NCBI GenBank assembly: GCA_963702535.1
Contig: CAVPDG010000025.1
Coordinates: forward strand, 1 to 64,000
Direction of reading: 5' to 3'
DNA from: CAVPDG01 sp963702535
GTDB lineage: Bacteria > Chloroflexota > Anaerolineae > Anaerolineales > UBA4823
DNA length: 64,000 nucleotides
Every line of letters starts with the position of its first letter. The stretch's first letter is position 1. Position numbers and translations under genes: made by a program. Below the pieces are notes generated by a model that saw nothing but the letters and a program-made list of their open reading frames with translations, had not been told where the DNA came from and ran no database searches. This document shows positions 9,891-17,939 of the stretch, one piece after another.

Positions 9891-9954
9891 TAAAAATGAC
9901 CCAACCACCAGCCGTAGCCGGTCTCTTCATCACTGGGTGGTTTGGTCTTGCTCT
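9891..9954. terminator. Inverted repeat downstream of the small genes at 10 kb
   Basis: GACCCAACCACC (9898-9909) pairs imperfectly with GGTGGTTTGGTC (9937-9948). On the minus strand it closes the small-gene set 10254-9930 and is followed by TCATTTTTAGAG. Confidence 0.45.
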
Positions 9955-10148
9955 GGATGTGTCTCGAGTATGTCGGATTGTATATTGAGCTCGTCAATCC
10001 ACCACTCGAGGTAGTCCCCTGGTTCTTCGGGTTATGCCCATCCTCCATGTGCTGCTCGTTCTCGAGCCATCTCGATGAGGCTTGCCTCTATCTCAGCCAG
10101 CTGTAGTATTTCATTGATACGATGTTCTTTATCAACATACAACCTCAT
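9930..10148 (-). pseudogene. Small ORF with an in-frame TAA (38 + 33 codons)
   Basis: From ATG at 10148 the frame reads MRLYVDKEHRINEILQLAEI, then EASLIEMARERAAHGGWA, then TAA (10034-10032). The same frame stays open for 33 further codons, PEEPGDYLEWWIDELNIQSD and on to TGA at 9930. Either two adjacent pieces or one 72-codon gene interrupted by a nonsense change. The start overlaps the end of the 10150-10254 gene region, so the two look co-translated. No family recognised. Confidence 0.35.
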
Positions 10149-10149
10149 T

Positions 10150-10254
10150 TCATTTTGGATCGTCTGGATCGTCAGGCCCCATAGGGGCAATCAGGGTAAT
10201 GAGTAGTATGGCGATAAAAAGAAACAGGGCTCCGGAACCAAAGACTATCTCCAT
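10150..10254 (-). CDS. Very small membrane protein (34 aa)
   Basis: MEIVFGSGALFLFIAILLIT followed by LIAPMGPDDPDDPK: one membrane helix with a short acidic tail. Next gene starts two bases after its stop. Too short for family assignment; AAACGGAGGACTG provides a ribosome binding site upstream. Confidence 0.45.
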   Translation of the reverse strand: MEIVFGSGALFLFIAILLITLIAPMGPDDPDDPK

Positions 10255-10265
10255 TTCAGTCCTCC

Positions 10266-10543
10266 GTTTCTAGTTCATAGACCACAACATAACTTCACCG
10301 ATATTCGGGTCTGGTATCAAGCGAGGTACTTTGCACCTGTACCATTCGCCTTAGAGTTACCCAAAGCGTGTGATGTTGAAAAAATCCACGGGTATGAGCT
10401 TCCGCCGATGGTTGCACTCTTTTCCAAGTGCTCCGCATTCTGGGCAGCATGAGACATCCAGAAGGGTCTTTCTCGACTAAATGCAGATAAAACACGCCTG
10501 CACCCATTTTTGAGTAATTCTGAGGGTTTTGATACCTGGTCAT
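10266..10543 (-). pseudogene. Zinc-ribbon-like small protein, frameshifted
   Basis: Three frames combine into one plausible small protein: MTRYQNPQNYSKMGAGVFYL with HLVEKD, then (next frame) LLDVSCCPECGALGKECNHR and RKLIPVDFFN, then two stops and GEWYRCKVPR. The CPECG and later YRC resemble paired zinc-knuckle cysteines. Interrupted by one frameshift and in-frame stops. Function unknown. Confidence 0.3.
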
Positions 10544-10737
10544 CGATCATCGTCTTATTCCCACTAGATACGAAAATGATGATGCGCTGAATGTATTATA
10601 TATCAGTCGTAATATCCCGGTAGGGCAATCGCATCTAAATTCGAACGTAGATAAAACTGCTCACAGGTTGTCGTTCTGAAACCCTGTGATCTTCCAGTAC
10701 TGAAGAACCCCTATAATTAAGTCTTGGGTATTACTTT

Positions 10738-11781
10738 TTAGTGAGATATACGCGAGAGATGCCGGCGGGCGAGCCAGGCATTGACCAACATCAAGAGAGC
10801 AAGGACAATTAAAAATATGAACCCGACCAGATTTACATTTTGTGTGCTTTCCGGCAGTCCGTAATAAGCACCGAAATCCCAGGTGGCCTCATTGATGGCG
10901 GAGAGAACGGTCGCTACAAACAGCCCAGCCAGCAATGCCAGGACCCGGGTCAATGGCAATACGGCGCGGAAATAACCCCAGGCGCCCAGACTGATGGCGA
11001 GCGTAGTGGCAGCGATAAAAACCAACACATACGGGTGATGATTTGAGTCGTAGAGCATGTACGTTCCCCCATACAGGATATAAAGCGCTAAGGAGGGCAG
11101 CGTCCAATCATCCATTATCCCGGCAAAACAAGCACGCAGCGGCTGCCAGGAGCGCCGGATCAAGATGGCGACCAGGAATACGCCCAGAAAAGGCAGCCAG
11201 ATTTTCCAGCCGATCGAATAGCCGTAAAATCCCATACTCGACCACCACCAGACAAAAAAGATCGCCCAACCCAGGTAAGAATACGTCCACCTGGGCGAAG
11301 CCATCAGGATGCCCGCTGCCAGGCCGATCAGGATGAGCCAGTTGAAGACCAGGTACGGGTGGATGAAGAGCACCTGCCATAAGGGCAGATTGGCAGGCGC
11401 GGTTTGAAAATACGGCATCCTGAGGGCCAGGACGCTGATCCCAAACAAGAGAAAAGGCAACGCAGCGATTCCTGCCTGGACAACCGAGAGCGGTCCCGCT
11501 CCATCACGACGCCTATTTGAATTCGCATTCACCAATTCCACCCTCCCCTTGAGCAGGTGTACCCTCCACTGGGTAATCGCTGCCCAAGCCCAATCCCACA
11601 ACACAGAAATCCACAGGCGCGCCACGCCGCCGCTTCCGGAATCCTGGTAGACCTCGCAGCACAGGGAGCGAAAAACCTGGGCCATCTCATCTGCGAATCG
11701 CTCCCGAAACTCGGCCGGGTATCCCCTGAGCAGCACCCGATAAACCCGGTCAGAATATGTCAGCAACGACGAACGCCTCAC
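10738..11781 (-). CDS. Multi-pass membrane protein linked to a PadR regulator (347 aa)
   Basis: The GTG at 11781 overlaps the TGA of the padR-like gene (GTGA), a translational coupling that decides the start; a longer frame to 11832 lies inside padR. The N-terminus (YSDRVYRVLLRGYPAEFRER, FADEMAQVFRSL) resembles the conserved cytoplasmic segment found at the start of PadR-associated permease-like proteins. It is followed by about eight hydrophobic segments, for example LSVVQAGIAALPFLLFGISV and WAIFFVWWWSSMGFYGYS. No ABC ATPase is next to it. Probably a small-molecule-responsive membrane protein controlled by its partner; the substrate is unknown. Confidence 0.65.
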   Translation of the reverse strand: MRRSSLLTYSDRVYRVLLRGYPAEFRERFADEMAQVFRSLCCEVYQDSGSGGVARLWISVLWDWAWAAITQWRVHLLKGRVELVNANSNRRRDGAGPLSVVQAGIAALPFLLFGISVLALRMPYFQTAPANLPLWQVLFIHPYLVFNWLILIGLAAGILMASPRWTYSYLGWAIFFVWWWSSMGFYGYSIGWKIWLPFLGVFLVAILIRRSWQPLRACFAGIMDDWTLPSLALYILYGGTYMLYDSNHHPYVLVFIAATTLAISLGAWGYFRAVLPLTRVLALLAGLFVATVLSAINEATWDFGAYYGLPESTQNVNLVGFIFLIVLALLMLVNAWLARRHLSRISH

Positions 11782-12146
11782 CGCTCCTCCCCCTCCACCA
11801 GCAAGCCGTGCTTCTGCGCCAGGCGCACCCACCCCGCCAGACGTCTAGCTTCCAGGTTGGCGATCTTTTCACCAATTCCGGTCAGCCGGTAATAACGCCT
11901 GCGCTCGTCATCCAGCAATGGGTCGGGGCGCTCACGCAGCTCCTCGATCCAGCCATCCTCCAGCATGCGCTTGAGCAGGTTGTACAGCGTACCTGGCAGC
12001 AGCTTCAGCGCGCCATCCGATCCCAGGGATACTTCACGCAGGATGGCGTAGCCATGTTTGTCCCCATCTTTTAGCGCCAGCAGGATGGAAAACGCCGCCG
12101 GGGAGAGCGGCAGTCGCTCACGAAGGTCAGAATCATCAGGAGCCAT
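11778..12146 (-). CDS. PadR-family transcriptional regulator (122 aa)
   Basis: PadR winged-helix core: LSPAAFSILLALKDGDKHGY, AILREV, KLLPGTLYNLLKRMLEDGWI, with the beta wing RRRYYRLTGIGEKIANLEAR. The GY-AI and GTLY motifs are diagnostic of the family. It represses or senses ligands by binding promoter DNA. It is the first gene of a two-gene operon with the membrane protein and probably regulates itself. An AT-rich inverted repeat sits at the promoter. Confidence 0.85.
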   Translation of the reverse strand: MAPDDSDLRERLPLSPAAFSILLALKDGDKHGYAILREVSLGSDGALKLLPGTLYNLLKRMLEDGWIEELRERPDPLLDDERRRYYRLTGIGEKIANLEARRLAGWVRLAQKHGLLVEGEER

Positions 12147-12176
12147 ACTATATTTATCCTAAATATATTTACACAT
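12147..12176 (-). promoter_or_regulatory. Possible PadR operator and promoter
   Basis: Directly upstream of the padR-like start lies TATATTTATCC followed by TAAATATATTTA, a symmetric AT-rich sequence with -10-like elements on the minus strand. Placement fits autoregulation. Inference only. Confidence 0.35.
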
Positions 12177-12390
12177 AGAATAGCACAAATTAATTCAAAA
12201 GTCAAGCGCGAAAAACCGTCGTTAATATCGATGACATCCTCTATCGCACTCTTAATTTTAGATGCGATCGCCCTGAATATCCCAGCCTTACAATTGCATT
12301 CCTCGAGAAAGCAGCATCAATGGCAAGTTGCAGATGAAGTAATCGAGTATAGACAAAAGCGGTTGTGAACCATGGATTTGGAATGAATTT

Positions 12391-12787
12391 GTGGAAGATT
12401 GGCCGAGAGAGATCGCCAAGTATCAGAACGATACAGTTGCAAGAGCCATGAAGGCCGAGCAACTGGTAAAGATCAATCGACTCCGTACCCTGGCGGCAAA
12501 AGGCAAGATGGCTGCTATAGCGGACTGGTCAGATGACTTCCTGGACTCGGACGAGAAACTAGTGCTCTTCAGTCACTCCATACCAGAGCCTTGAAGTCAC
12601 AGGAGAAACCAAGGTCGTAGAAGGAAAACTTGTCGCAATCCTCGTGGTTAAAAAAGAACAAAAGATATGTTGCACAACATACGATGCCGGTGGCAAGATA
12701 TGGATGCACCCACCTGATTGGCCCTATGTGGCTGTCCCTGGGGATGTTACCCTCTTTGATCCCGAGAAGTTTATCCGTCGTAAATAG
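12391..12787 (+). pseudogene. Fragment of a mobile-element helicase-type protein plus a shifted tail
   Basis: 12391-12594 reads EIAKYQNDTVARAMKAEQLV, KINRLRTLAAKGKMAAIADW, FLDSDEKLVLFSHSI, which resembles the segment before motif IV in SF2/SNF2 helicases. The next frame then stays open from 12578 to a TAG at 12787, containing ETKVVEGKLVAILVVKKEQK and WMHPPDWPYVAVPGDVTLFD. These are probably two remnants of a larger mobile-element gene region. No intact catalytic motifs remain. Confidence 0.4.
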
Positions 12788-12788
12788 T

Positions 12789-12816
12789 GCAAAACCTTCC
12801 GATCGGAAGGTTTTGC
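12789..12816. terminator. Perfect 28-bp palindrome before a small gene
   Basis: GCAAAACCTTCCGA (12789-12802) is followed immediately by its exact reverse complement (12803-12816), with no loop. It lies between the TAG at 12787 and the AGAGGAG site of the next gene. It may be a terminator stem or a regulator operator. Confidence 0.5.
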
Positions 12817-12831
12817 AGAGAGGAGAAATCA

Positions 12832-13020
12832 ATGTCAGTCCAAGTAATGTCATGGGTCCACCACACACAGAACACTATAACACGAGCCATTGGGCCACAG
12901 AAATTACTCAGGGCCATGCTAAACCCAGACAACTATGCGAGATGGCTCGAGTTCCGAGATAATGCGTTGTACAACACGAGACAAACGAAAGAAAGGAGGC
13001 GTTACAGCAAATGGGAATAA
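12832..13020 (+). CDS. Small hypothetical protein (62 aa)
   Basis: MSVQVMSWVHHTQNTITRAI, KLLRAMLNPDNYARWLEFRD, NALYNTRQTKERRRYSKWE. Mostly helical and basic at the C-terminus, which suggests nucleic-acid contact, but no known motif. Good AGAGGAG site. Its last codons overlap the start of the next small gene. Confidence 0.5.
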   Translation: MSVQVMSWVHHTQNTITRAIGPQKLLRAMLNPDNYARWLEFRDNALYNTRQTKERRRYSKWE

Positions 13021-13133
13021 AGTTGTTACCGGAAGTCAGGTCCGTCGCAGTTCCGGGGACTAGAGTAGGGGACAATCAGTTCAGGGAATTGCCATTTATT
13101 CAAATGAATATTCCTATGGGAATTAAATGCTAA
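13011..13133 (+). CDS. Small hypothetical protein (40 aa)
   Basis: MGIKLLPEVRSVAVPGTRVG, DNQFRELPFIQMNIPMGIKC. The ATG lies ten bases before the end of the upstream gene and has an AAAGGAGG site at 12992-12999 inside that gene, so the pair is coupled. Unknown function; resembles mobile-element accessory peptides only by context. Confidence 0.4.
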   Translation: MGIKLLPEVRSVAVPGTRVGDNQFRELPFIQMNIPMGIKC

Positions 13134-13409
13134 GAATTGTTAAGAACAATAAGGTGTTTTCATGTGTTTCTTGAAACAGGCGTTTTCATGTGTCGACTTG
13201 TGCGGAAAAGGGGGTTAAATCAAATAGGAATGTGACGTCGGCGAAATCCTGTTCATACCTTTAGAAATATGAAAAGAATGCCAACCTACTAGAGTAATAC
13301 AGGTATCGGCTTTTTCCTAAGGTCGAGTGCTGACTTTCAGATTGGATGAAGTCCACCGGCTTTTGGCATACCATCCGTTATATCACGATTAAGGCGATCT
13401 TGTCTGGAT

Positions 13410-13691
13410 TCACACTAGGGGTATTTCATCCGGTAATTCCTCAGGATCAGCACCTGCCTCGGCTGCCGGACCCCCGCGAATGCCGAAAATGAAGTAAGCC
13501 AGAGGACCCCAGAAACTGATCAGCGCTCCTAAGCGCCAGTAGGTTTTCTTGCCGCGCACCTGCTCAGCCGGGCGGAAGGTCAGGTCGAACTGCGCGGCGA
13601 GCAGCAACAGTAACTGGATCACCCCAATTGTCAAGATTACCGTCCGCTTGCCCGGAGACATATCCTGCCAGCGTTTCATTTGTTGGTTCAT
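13410..13691 (-). CDS. Small membrane protein, PLDc_N-like (93 aa)
   Basis: MNQQMKRWQDMSPGKRTVIL starts the protein after GGAGG. Two hydrophobic segments follow, TIGVIQLLLLLAAQFDL and RLGALISFWGPLAYFIFGIR. The W-x-L-x-x-(L/F)-x-G-P-x-x-Y-F pattern is typical of the PLDc_N two-helix domain found alone in many bacteria. It ends with an acidic tail, EAGADPEELPDEIP. It sits in the membrane; the role is unknown. Confidence 0.6.
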   Translation of the reverse strand: MNQQMKRWQDMSPGKRTVILTIGVIQLLLLLAAQFDLTFRPAEQVRGKKTYWRLGALISFWGPLAYFIFGIRGGPAAEAGADPEELPDEIPLV

Positions 13692-13740
13692 CGTGCCTCC
13701 ATTCAGGGAGCCGAAGGCTCTCGTTACTACTGATCTCTGC

Positions 13741-13860
13741 ACAATAATCTAAACTTCATGCGGTTCATGTGGGCCGGGTGGTACTTCACACCAAACTCGC
13801 CTTCGATGACCTTTGCCACCCTGGGCTTGCTACGAGCGCAACCACCCTGAGACCCAGGTA
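13741..13860 (-). pseudogene. Transposase remnant (IS630-like winged helix)
   Basis: On the minus strand the reading SKPRVAKVIEGEFGVKYHPA followed by HMNRM matches the helix-turn-helix of IS630-type transposases (I-x-x-x-F-G-V-x-Y-H-P-x-H). No catalytic domain follows. A fossil fragment between two host genes. Confidence 0.45.
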
Positions 13861-13983
13861 ATGCTAAGCGTAGAGCTTGCCACGCAGCGCGGATCCAGCC
13901 GCTAGTGGGGAGCTCTCGTGTGTATCCAGTGGATGCCTGGGCAGGGCGAAGAGGAAAATCAAGAGGTTTTTCATGCATGGCTC

Positions 13984-14853
13984 CTAGCAGGATTGAAAGA
14001 ATGCTTTGAGGGCAGTCACAACTGGCCCTGGGCGCTCGTTGTGGAGAACATGACTCACGCCGGCCAGGCGCACGTGCCTTGGTGCCGCTAATACTGGCAA
14101 AGCTTGCGCTACTTCCGCATCGGTCATGCGGCCACCTGCAGCTGGATCGGCCTGGAGTAAAAGAACCGGACATTGGATGGCAGGCAAGACTCGGTCGCTC
14201 TCGTACCCTGCTACCGTTGCTTCAAACCGCTCCGAAAAGGCCGTGAATGTATCCGGATCGCTCTGATACAGGTTGGTGGCCATCCAGGCAAACACGGGCG
14301 CATCTTCGCCCATTACCTGCCGCATGGGCACTGGCTCGCTCCTGCCCGGCACGCTGATCGGGGACTCCTTCATGATTTCGATGAGCTGATCGAGCGGCTT
14401 TTGCCCACCACACAGGTCCCGCATCGCGGCGATACGCTCTTGTTCTTGGGGAAGCGTGGCCTGGAGCGTTTGAATGGAAAGCGGCGCATCGCCGACGGCC
14501 ACGGCACGGATCCCCTCCGGGTATTGGGCCGCAACCATGAGCGCGACCATGCCGCCGAGTGAATGCCCAAATAGATAGGCAGGCTCGTGGATGTGACGCC
14601 GGAGAAAGGCGATCGTATCGTCGGCGTAATCCTGCAAACGATAACTTCCAGGCGCCCTGCCAGACTTACCTTGCCCGCGAAAATCAGGCGCGTAGAGGTG
14701 CCAATGAGCGGCAAGGTCAGGCAAGATGGCCCAGAACGATTGCCAGCGGGTGTTGCTGCTATGCAGGAGAACAAGGGGCGAGCCGGCTGCCGGCACTTCA
14801 GCGTAATTGAGGCTGACCGTCCCTGTGTCGAAAGTGGCTTCTTTGATTTCCAT
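13984..14853 (-). CDS. Alpha/beta hydrolase (289 aa)
   Basis: The complete fold is visible. LVLLHSSNTRWQSFWAIL carries the oxyanion region, YAPDFRGQGKS follows, and the nucleophile elbow is GHSLGG (Ser about residue 96). PVLLLQADPAAGGRMTDAEV holds the acid region and GVSHVLHNERP the catalytic His. There is no signal peptide, so it is cytoplasmic. It is an esterase, C-C hydrolase or haloperoxidase-type enzyme; the substrate is not evident. The gene stands alone just outside the cassette array, and no attC-like site follows its stop. Confidence 0.85.
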   Translation of the reverse strand: MEIKEATFDTGTVSLNYAEVPAAGSPLVLLHSSNTRWQSFWAILPDLAAHWHLYAPDFRGQGKSGRAPGSYRLQDYADDTIAFLRRHIHEPAYLFGHSLGGMVALMVAAQYPEGIRAVAVGDAPLSIQTLQATLPQEQERIAAMRDLCGGQKPLDQLIEIMKESPISVPGRSEPVPMRQVMGEDAPVFAWMATNLYQSDPDTFTAFSERFEATVAGYESDRVLPAIQCPVLLLQADPAAGGRMTDAEVAQALPVLAAPRHVRLAGVSHVLHNERPGPVVTALKAFFQSC

Positions 14854-14975
14854 TGTATCTCCTTCAATTTTTTCTTTCAGTTTTTGGCATCTGACAGCAT
14901 TCGTCTTCCACCAACTTTACCAGAAGTAAGAATAGCCCCAGATCGCGGATTTTATTGATGAGGCCATGTAATGCG

Positions 14976-15033
14976 GCCTAACGGCCTCGAGCTAAGCTGC
15001 CCGGCGGAGCGTCTGGTGGAGCCATTGTTAGGC
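14976..15033 (-). other. attC-like site 1 (58 bp)
   Basis: Bounded by GCCTAAC (14976-14982) and its exact complement GTTAGGC (15027-15033). Inside, GGC-C-TC pairs with GAGCC leaving an unpaired C, like the extrahelical bases of integron attC sites. It follows the 3' end of the 15049-15474 gene. Confidence 0.7.
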
Positions 15034-15048
15034 AGCCGCTTCACGGAT

Positions 15049-15474
15049 TCAAGCTGGCCGGCGACGGTTGCGAATGAACATGGCAACCGAGCCGACCGCG
15101 CCAACGATGAAGGCCGCAGAGCAGATCATAGCGATGATTATACTCAAGGCATTGGCGACGGGGCTCTCCAGCAGATCCTGGAGCGCACCTGCGGTTGCCG
15201 GATCCTGGGCAGCAGTATCGAGAATGATGTTCAGAATGATGTAGAGAACAAAACCGAGTATCGATGCGAAGAGGAGGAATATGAACTTCCTTGCGGTTCT
15301 CCAGGGGTGGACGAATGCAAGGACAAAGGCAATCGCCGCAAGAAAGGCTAAAATGATACCGGGCAGATTATCGTCGATACCTGCCGCGACAGCGGCAATT
15401 GCCAGCAAGCCACAGATCGCCAGGAGGATAAGCGTCATTTTTCTGTTGTGTGGAGTTGAAAAAGCACTGGTCAT
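15049..15474 (-). CDS. Membrane protein, cassette gene 1 (141 aa)
   Basis: Four hydrophobic segments: MTLILLAICGLLAIAAVAAG, LPGIILAFLAAIAFVLAFV, KFIFLLFASILGFVLYIILN, NALSIIIAMICSAAFIVGAV, ending with RNRRRPA. The start ATG follows AAGGAGAC. It lies between attC-like sites 1 and 2, oriented like the other cassette genes, so it is probably expressed from a promoter upstream of the array or its own. No family recognised; such small membrane proteins are common integron cargo. Confidence 0.7.
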   Translation of the reverse strand: MTSAFSTPHNRKMTLILLAICGLLAIAAVAAGIDDNLPGIILAFLAAIAFVLAFVHPWRTARKFIFLLFASILGFVLYIILNIILDTAAQDPATAGALQDLLESPVANALSIIIAMICSAAFIVGAVGSVAMFIRNRRRPA

Positions 15475-15512
15475 GATTGTCTCCTTTTTGATAGTGGATT
15501 TTGTCTATGGCT

Positions 15513-15636
15513 GCCTAACGTATGGAGTTAACCGGCGATGCCGACTGCGGCGCGCTGGAAGGGGACGAGAAATCGAGATGAAAGAAGGAGGAAGCTGCCA
15601 GTGGAGGCAGCGTCCGAGTTGAACGATTGGTTAGGC
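15513..15636 (-). other. attC-like site 2 (124 bp)
   Basis: Ends are GCCTAAC (15513-15519) and GTTAGGC (15630-15636). Inner arms GAGTTAACC and GAGTTGAACGATT sit at the expected L'' and L' places. The stop codon of the hydrolase gene (TAA at 15633-15631) lies in the right core box. Confidence 0.8.
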
Positions 15637-16251
15637 ACGTGCCGCCATTCGATCAAGGATGATATCCGCTACACGGGAGCTTGCAGGAATTAGCGGATGA
15701 ATTACCGGCACATGCACGACATCGGTTATCCAGTCTGCCTGCAACTCTGATTCTGAGACTACGCCGTCATTGAGCTCAAATCCGAACGGACTATGTTCGC
15801 CGTAGAACCCCCGAGTCCCAAGAATGCTGGTGGTTTGGACGTTGACTGGACCGATAGCTTTCATTCTCAGGCTTGACGCGAGTAACTGACCACAATCTCC
15901 AGTGATTGCCCGGTAAACGAAGCGTTTTCGCAGCTTCTTGGCTAGAATTGCAGGCCGAACTGGGGAACCCAACAGGAATAGATGTTTTGGCGGATTCGTT
16001 CCGTGAGGCAACTCCCGGAGGGCACTTCTTAGCAAAACCCCACCCAATGAGTGCCCAACTAAAACATAGTCTCCCTGAGATGCCATCTGGATAATCCGAA
16101 CCCGAAGACGATTTCGGATTGCGTCAAAGTCATTGAACGCAGTCGAATAACCAAAAACGCTTACCGCGTATCCATTAGCTCTCAACCGAAACAGGATGGG
16201 CATTCCCGAAATTGGGGTTCTACCCATGCCATGGACGAAAAGAACGTGCAT
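15631..16251 (-). CDS. Alpha/beta hydrolase, lipase-like, cassette gene 2 (206 aa)
   Basis: MHVLFVHGMGRTPISGMPIL opens the fold with the HG oxyanion motif; the nucleophile elbow is VLVGHSLGGVLL (Ser about residue 68). The acid may lie in FELNDGVVSESEL and the His in VHVPVIHPLI. It resembles PGAP1-like or membrane-associated esterases, a class often carried in integron cassettes. SD AAGGAA. Its stop codon is inside attC-like site 2, which is typical for cassette genes. Substrate unknown. Confidence 0.8.
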   Translation of the reverse strand: MHVLFVHGMGRTPISGMPILFRLRANGYAVSVFGYSTAFNDFDAIRNRLRVRIIQMASQGDYVLVGHSLGGVLLRSALRELPHGTNPPKHLFLLGSPVRPAILAKKLRKRFVYRAITGDCGQLLASSLRMKAIGPVNVQTTSILGTRGFYGEHSPFGFELNDGVVSESELQADWITDVVHVPVIHPLIPASSRVADIILDRMAARA

Positions 16252-16266
16252 TGAACTTTCCTTGGT

Positions 16267-16389
16267 GCCTAACGGATTGGCTCACCTGCCGCCGGGTTTG
16301 GCGAAACTAGACTGCGTAAAATCACTTCTTCTGCCAAATGGCCGCCTCATACCCACGCCGAAGGCGGTCAGGTGGAGCCGGTGTTACGC
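16267..16389 (-). other. attC-like site 3 (123 bp)
   Basis: Left box GCCTAAC (16267-16273), right box GTTACGC (16383-16389, one mismatch to the partner). Inner arms GGCTCACCTGCCGCC and GGTCAGGTGGAGCC pair well. The next gene's TAA (16386-16384) lies in the right box. Confidence 0.75.
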
Positions 16390-17142
16390 AGCCTTCATTT
16401 GAAGCCAACCCGGATTCTGAGAATATAATGTGAAGTCTTGGTTGTTACCATGCACGATAAACACAGTGTGGAAAGAATCAAATAATGATGAAAGTACGGA
16501 TGTGCAATCTCTGTACATTGATGGGTCGGCGAATAGATAAGCGTCGTAAAGTAGGACGATTTTAGGAGGCTGTACATTCCTGAGCTTGTAGAGCTTCTCG
16601 TCGAGCTTATTTTTAAGGAGTTCGCAAATCTCCAACGCTGCATCGCCTTCCCGTTTGCCATTAGTAGGACCAGGCTTGTGTATTCTGTCTGCTTGGGAAT
16701 GAATCTTTTCAATTGAGCAAGTTTGTCTCCCGCGCTTAAAAATTACCTGCTGGGGCGCTTTTCCCAAGACCTGTGTGCTTTCAATATAGGCAAGCAGCGC
16801 GTTACGGATAGTATCTTTCACATCCCGGAAATTTGTAATCGGTTTGGAGAAGAGCACAACATACGTGCCGTGGAGGATACTTTGTTTCCGAGCGATTAAT
16901 TCTACTTCATCGACAAAGTTCCCCAGTGAGGCCATAACGGCTTTAGTAGACATTGTGCTCGTGCCGACTTCGAGTGTCTCCATGACAATCGTTACTTCTA
17001 CGGCATATCTTATGCCGTCTATTGTTAAGTAATAATCAGGAGGCTCACCGCCATCCTCCCAAGAAAGAGGGCCTGTCGTCGAGGATCCCTTCAGGAAGTT
17101 CTCAAATCTTGACTTGCAGAGCTCTTCGTTGAAAGATTTCAT
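16384..17142 (-). CDS. Hypothetical protein, possible PD-(D/E)XK-type nuclease, cassette gene 3 (252 aa)
   Basis: The N-terminal segment LSWEDGGEPPDYYLTIDGIR followed by YAVEVTIVME resembles the P-D...(D/E)-x-(K/T) core of nuclease-like folds found in restriction and defence proteins, with Thr in place of Lys. The rest, including TYVVLFSKPITNFRDV, PPKIVLLYDAYLFADPSMYR and HTVFIVHGNNQDFTLY, is a mixed alpha/beta protein. It lies between attC-like sites 3 and 4. Nuclease activity is inference. Defence or toxin roles are common for cassette cargo but not shown here. Confidence 0.55.
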   Translation of the reverse strand: MKSFNEELCKSRFENFLKGSSTTGPLSWEDGGEPPDYYLTIDGIRYAVEVTIVMETLEVGTSTMSTKAVMASLGNFVDEVELIARKQSILHGTYVVLFSKPITNFRDVKDTIRNALLAYIESTQVLGKAPQQVIFKRGRQTCSIEKIHSQADRIHKPGPTNGKREGDAALEICELLKNKLDEKLYKLRNVQPPKIVLLYDAYLFADPSMYRDCTSVLSSLFDSFHTVFIVHGNNQDFTLYSQNPGWLQMKAA

Positions 17143-17154
17143 GTCAAAATCAGA

Positions 17155-17262
17155 GCTTTACACTGACCATGCATTGCTTTGAAATCAGATTAAACCGCCT
17201 GAATGTTTAAAATTCACCGTCGCGGACCGCAGGCATGTGTCCGGTGCAATGATTGGTTAGGC
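17155..17262 (-). other. attC-like site 4 (about 108 bp, degenerate left box)
   Basis: Right box GTTAGGC (17256-17262) with GCAATGATTG before it; the left part GCTTTAC ... GCATTGC (17155-17177) pairs with it imperfectly. The stop of cassette gene 4 (17266-17264) abuts the right box. Confidence 0.6.
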
Positions 17263-17263
17263 C

Positions 17264-17792
17264 TCATTTGATCGGTGACTTGCCTGAATCTGTCACGAGT
17301 GGAGCGAGAGCAGAGCGTCCGGCTTCAATGTCATTCAGCATGGGAACGATCTGGTCAGCGGTCTTGTCGTTAATTGAGGATAGACCATGTTCGATATATA
17401 TACCTCGGCTCGTCTTTAGATTATCTACCGCCTCAACCGCAACCCTGACCGCCAGCCATGCGTTGTCTGATAACTCCGCAGCAATGATGCTTTGATACTG
17501 CTGCCACCCTTCCAATGTAAGTGGTCGTACATCGGGACTCCACCAATGCCTCTCGTCAATGCATATTCGCGCCGCCACGCTAGCGCTCGAAAAGTCCGCA
17601 TCAATCAAGCGCAATGCCCTCCTAATCTCGATGGCGTGGTTACGGCTGTCTCTCTCCCATCTCTGTCTGCACACGCTTCTTGTAAAGGAGATAATTAGAG
17701 TATGTGGTGATTACACCACCAATGATGACCCCAACTAGACCGGAAATCGCTGAGATAGTGCCGACTATTAGGGCAATATTTTCGGGTGTCAT
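17264..17792 (-). pseudogene. Membrane-anchored hypothetical protein, cassette gene 4, one frameshift
   Basis: ATG at 17792 starts MTPENIALIVGTISAISGLV followed by GVIIGGVITTYSNYLLYK, one N-terminal membrane helix. Near 17675 the frame shifts and continues as RQRWERDSRNHAIEIRRALR, LIDADFSSASVAARI, and ends with DKTADQIVPMLNDIEAG. The two halves together match the usual layout of small cassette proteins with an N-terminal anchor and a helical cytoplasmic domain. One indel may be a sequencing error. The start codon sits six bases from attC-like site 5. Confidence 0.5.
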
Positions 17793-17797
17793 ATGTT

Positions 17798-17939
17798 GTG
17801 TAATCCTTACGGCCCAAGGTTTGTGTTAGTGGCGGGGGATGGACCGGTGAGAATCCTTATCTACTATCGCGCCACTTCTGGCAAAACGCGCCCTGTTTGC
17901 GAGCGGCAGAGCCGCTGTCCGCTGGAGCCTGTGTTATGT
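17798..17939 (-). other. attC-like site 5 (about 142 bp)
   Basis: Right box GTTATGT (17933-17939) contains the stop TAA (17936-17934) of cassette gene 5; the left box near 17798 (GTGTAAT) is weak. The internal sequence GGACCGGTGAGAATCC ... GTTTGCGAGCGG is shared with site 6. Confidence 0.6.

Noticed and set aside
12391..12787. An intact helicase gene
   Set aside because: Only one short segment with helicase-like similarity is present; the Walker motifs are missing.
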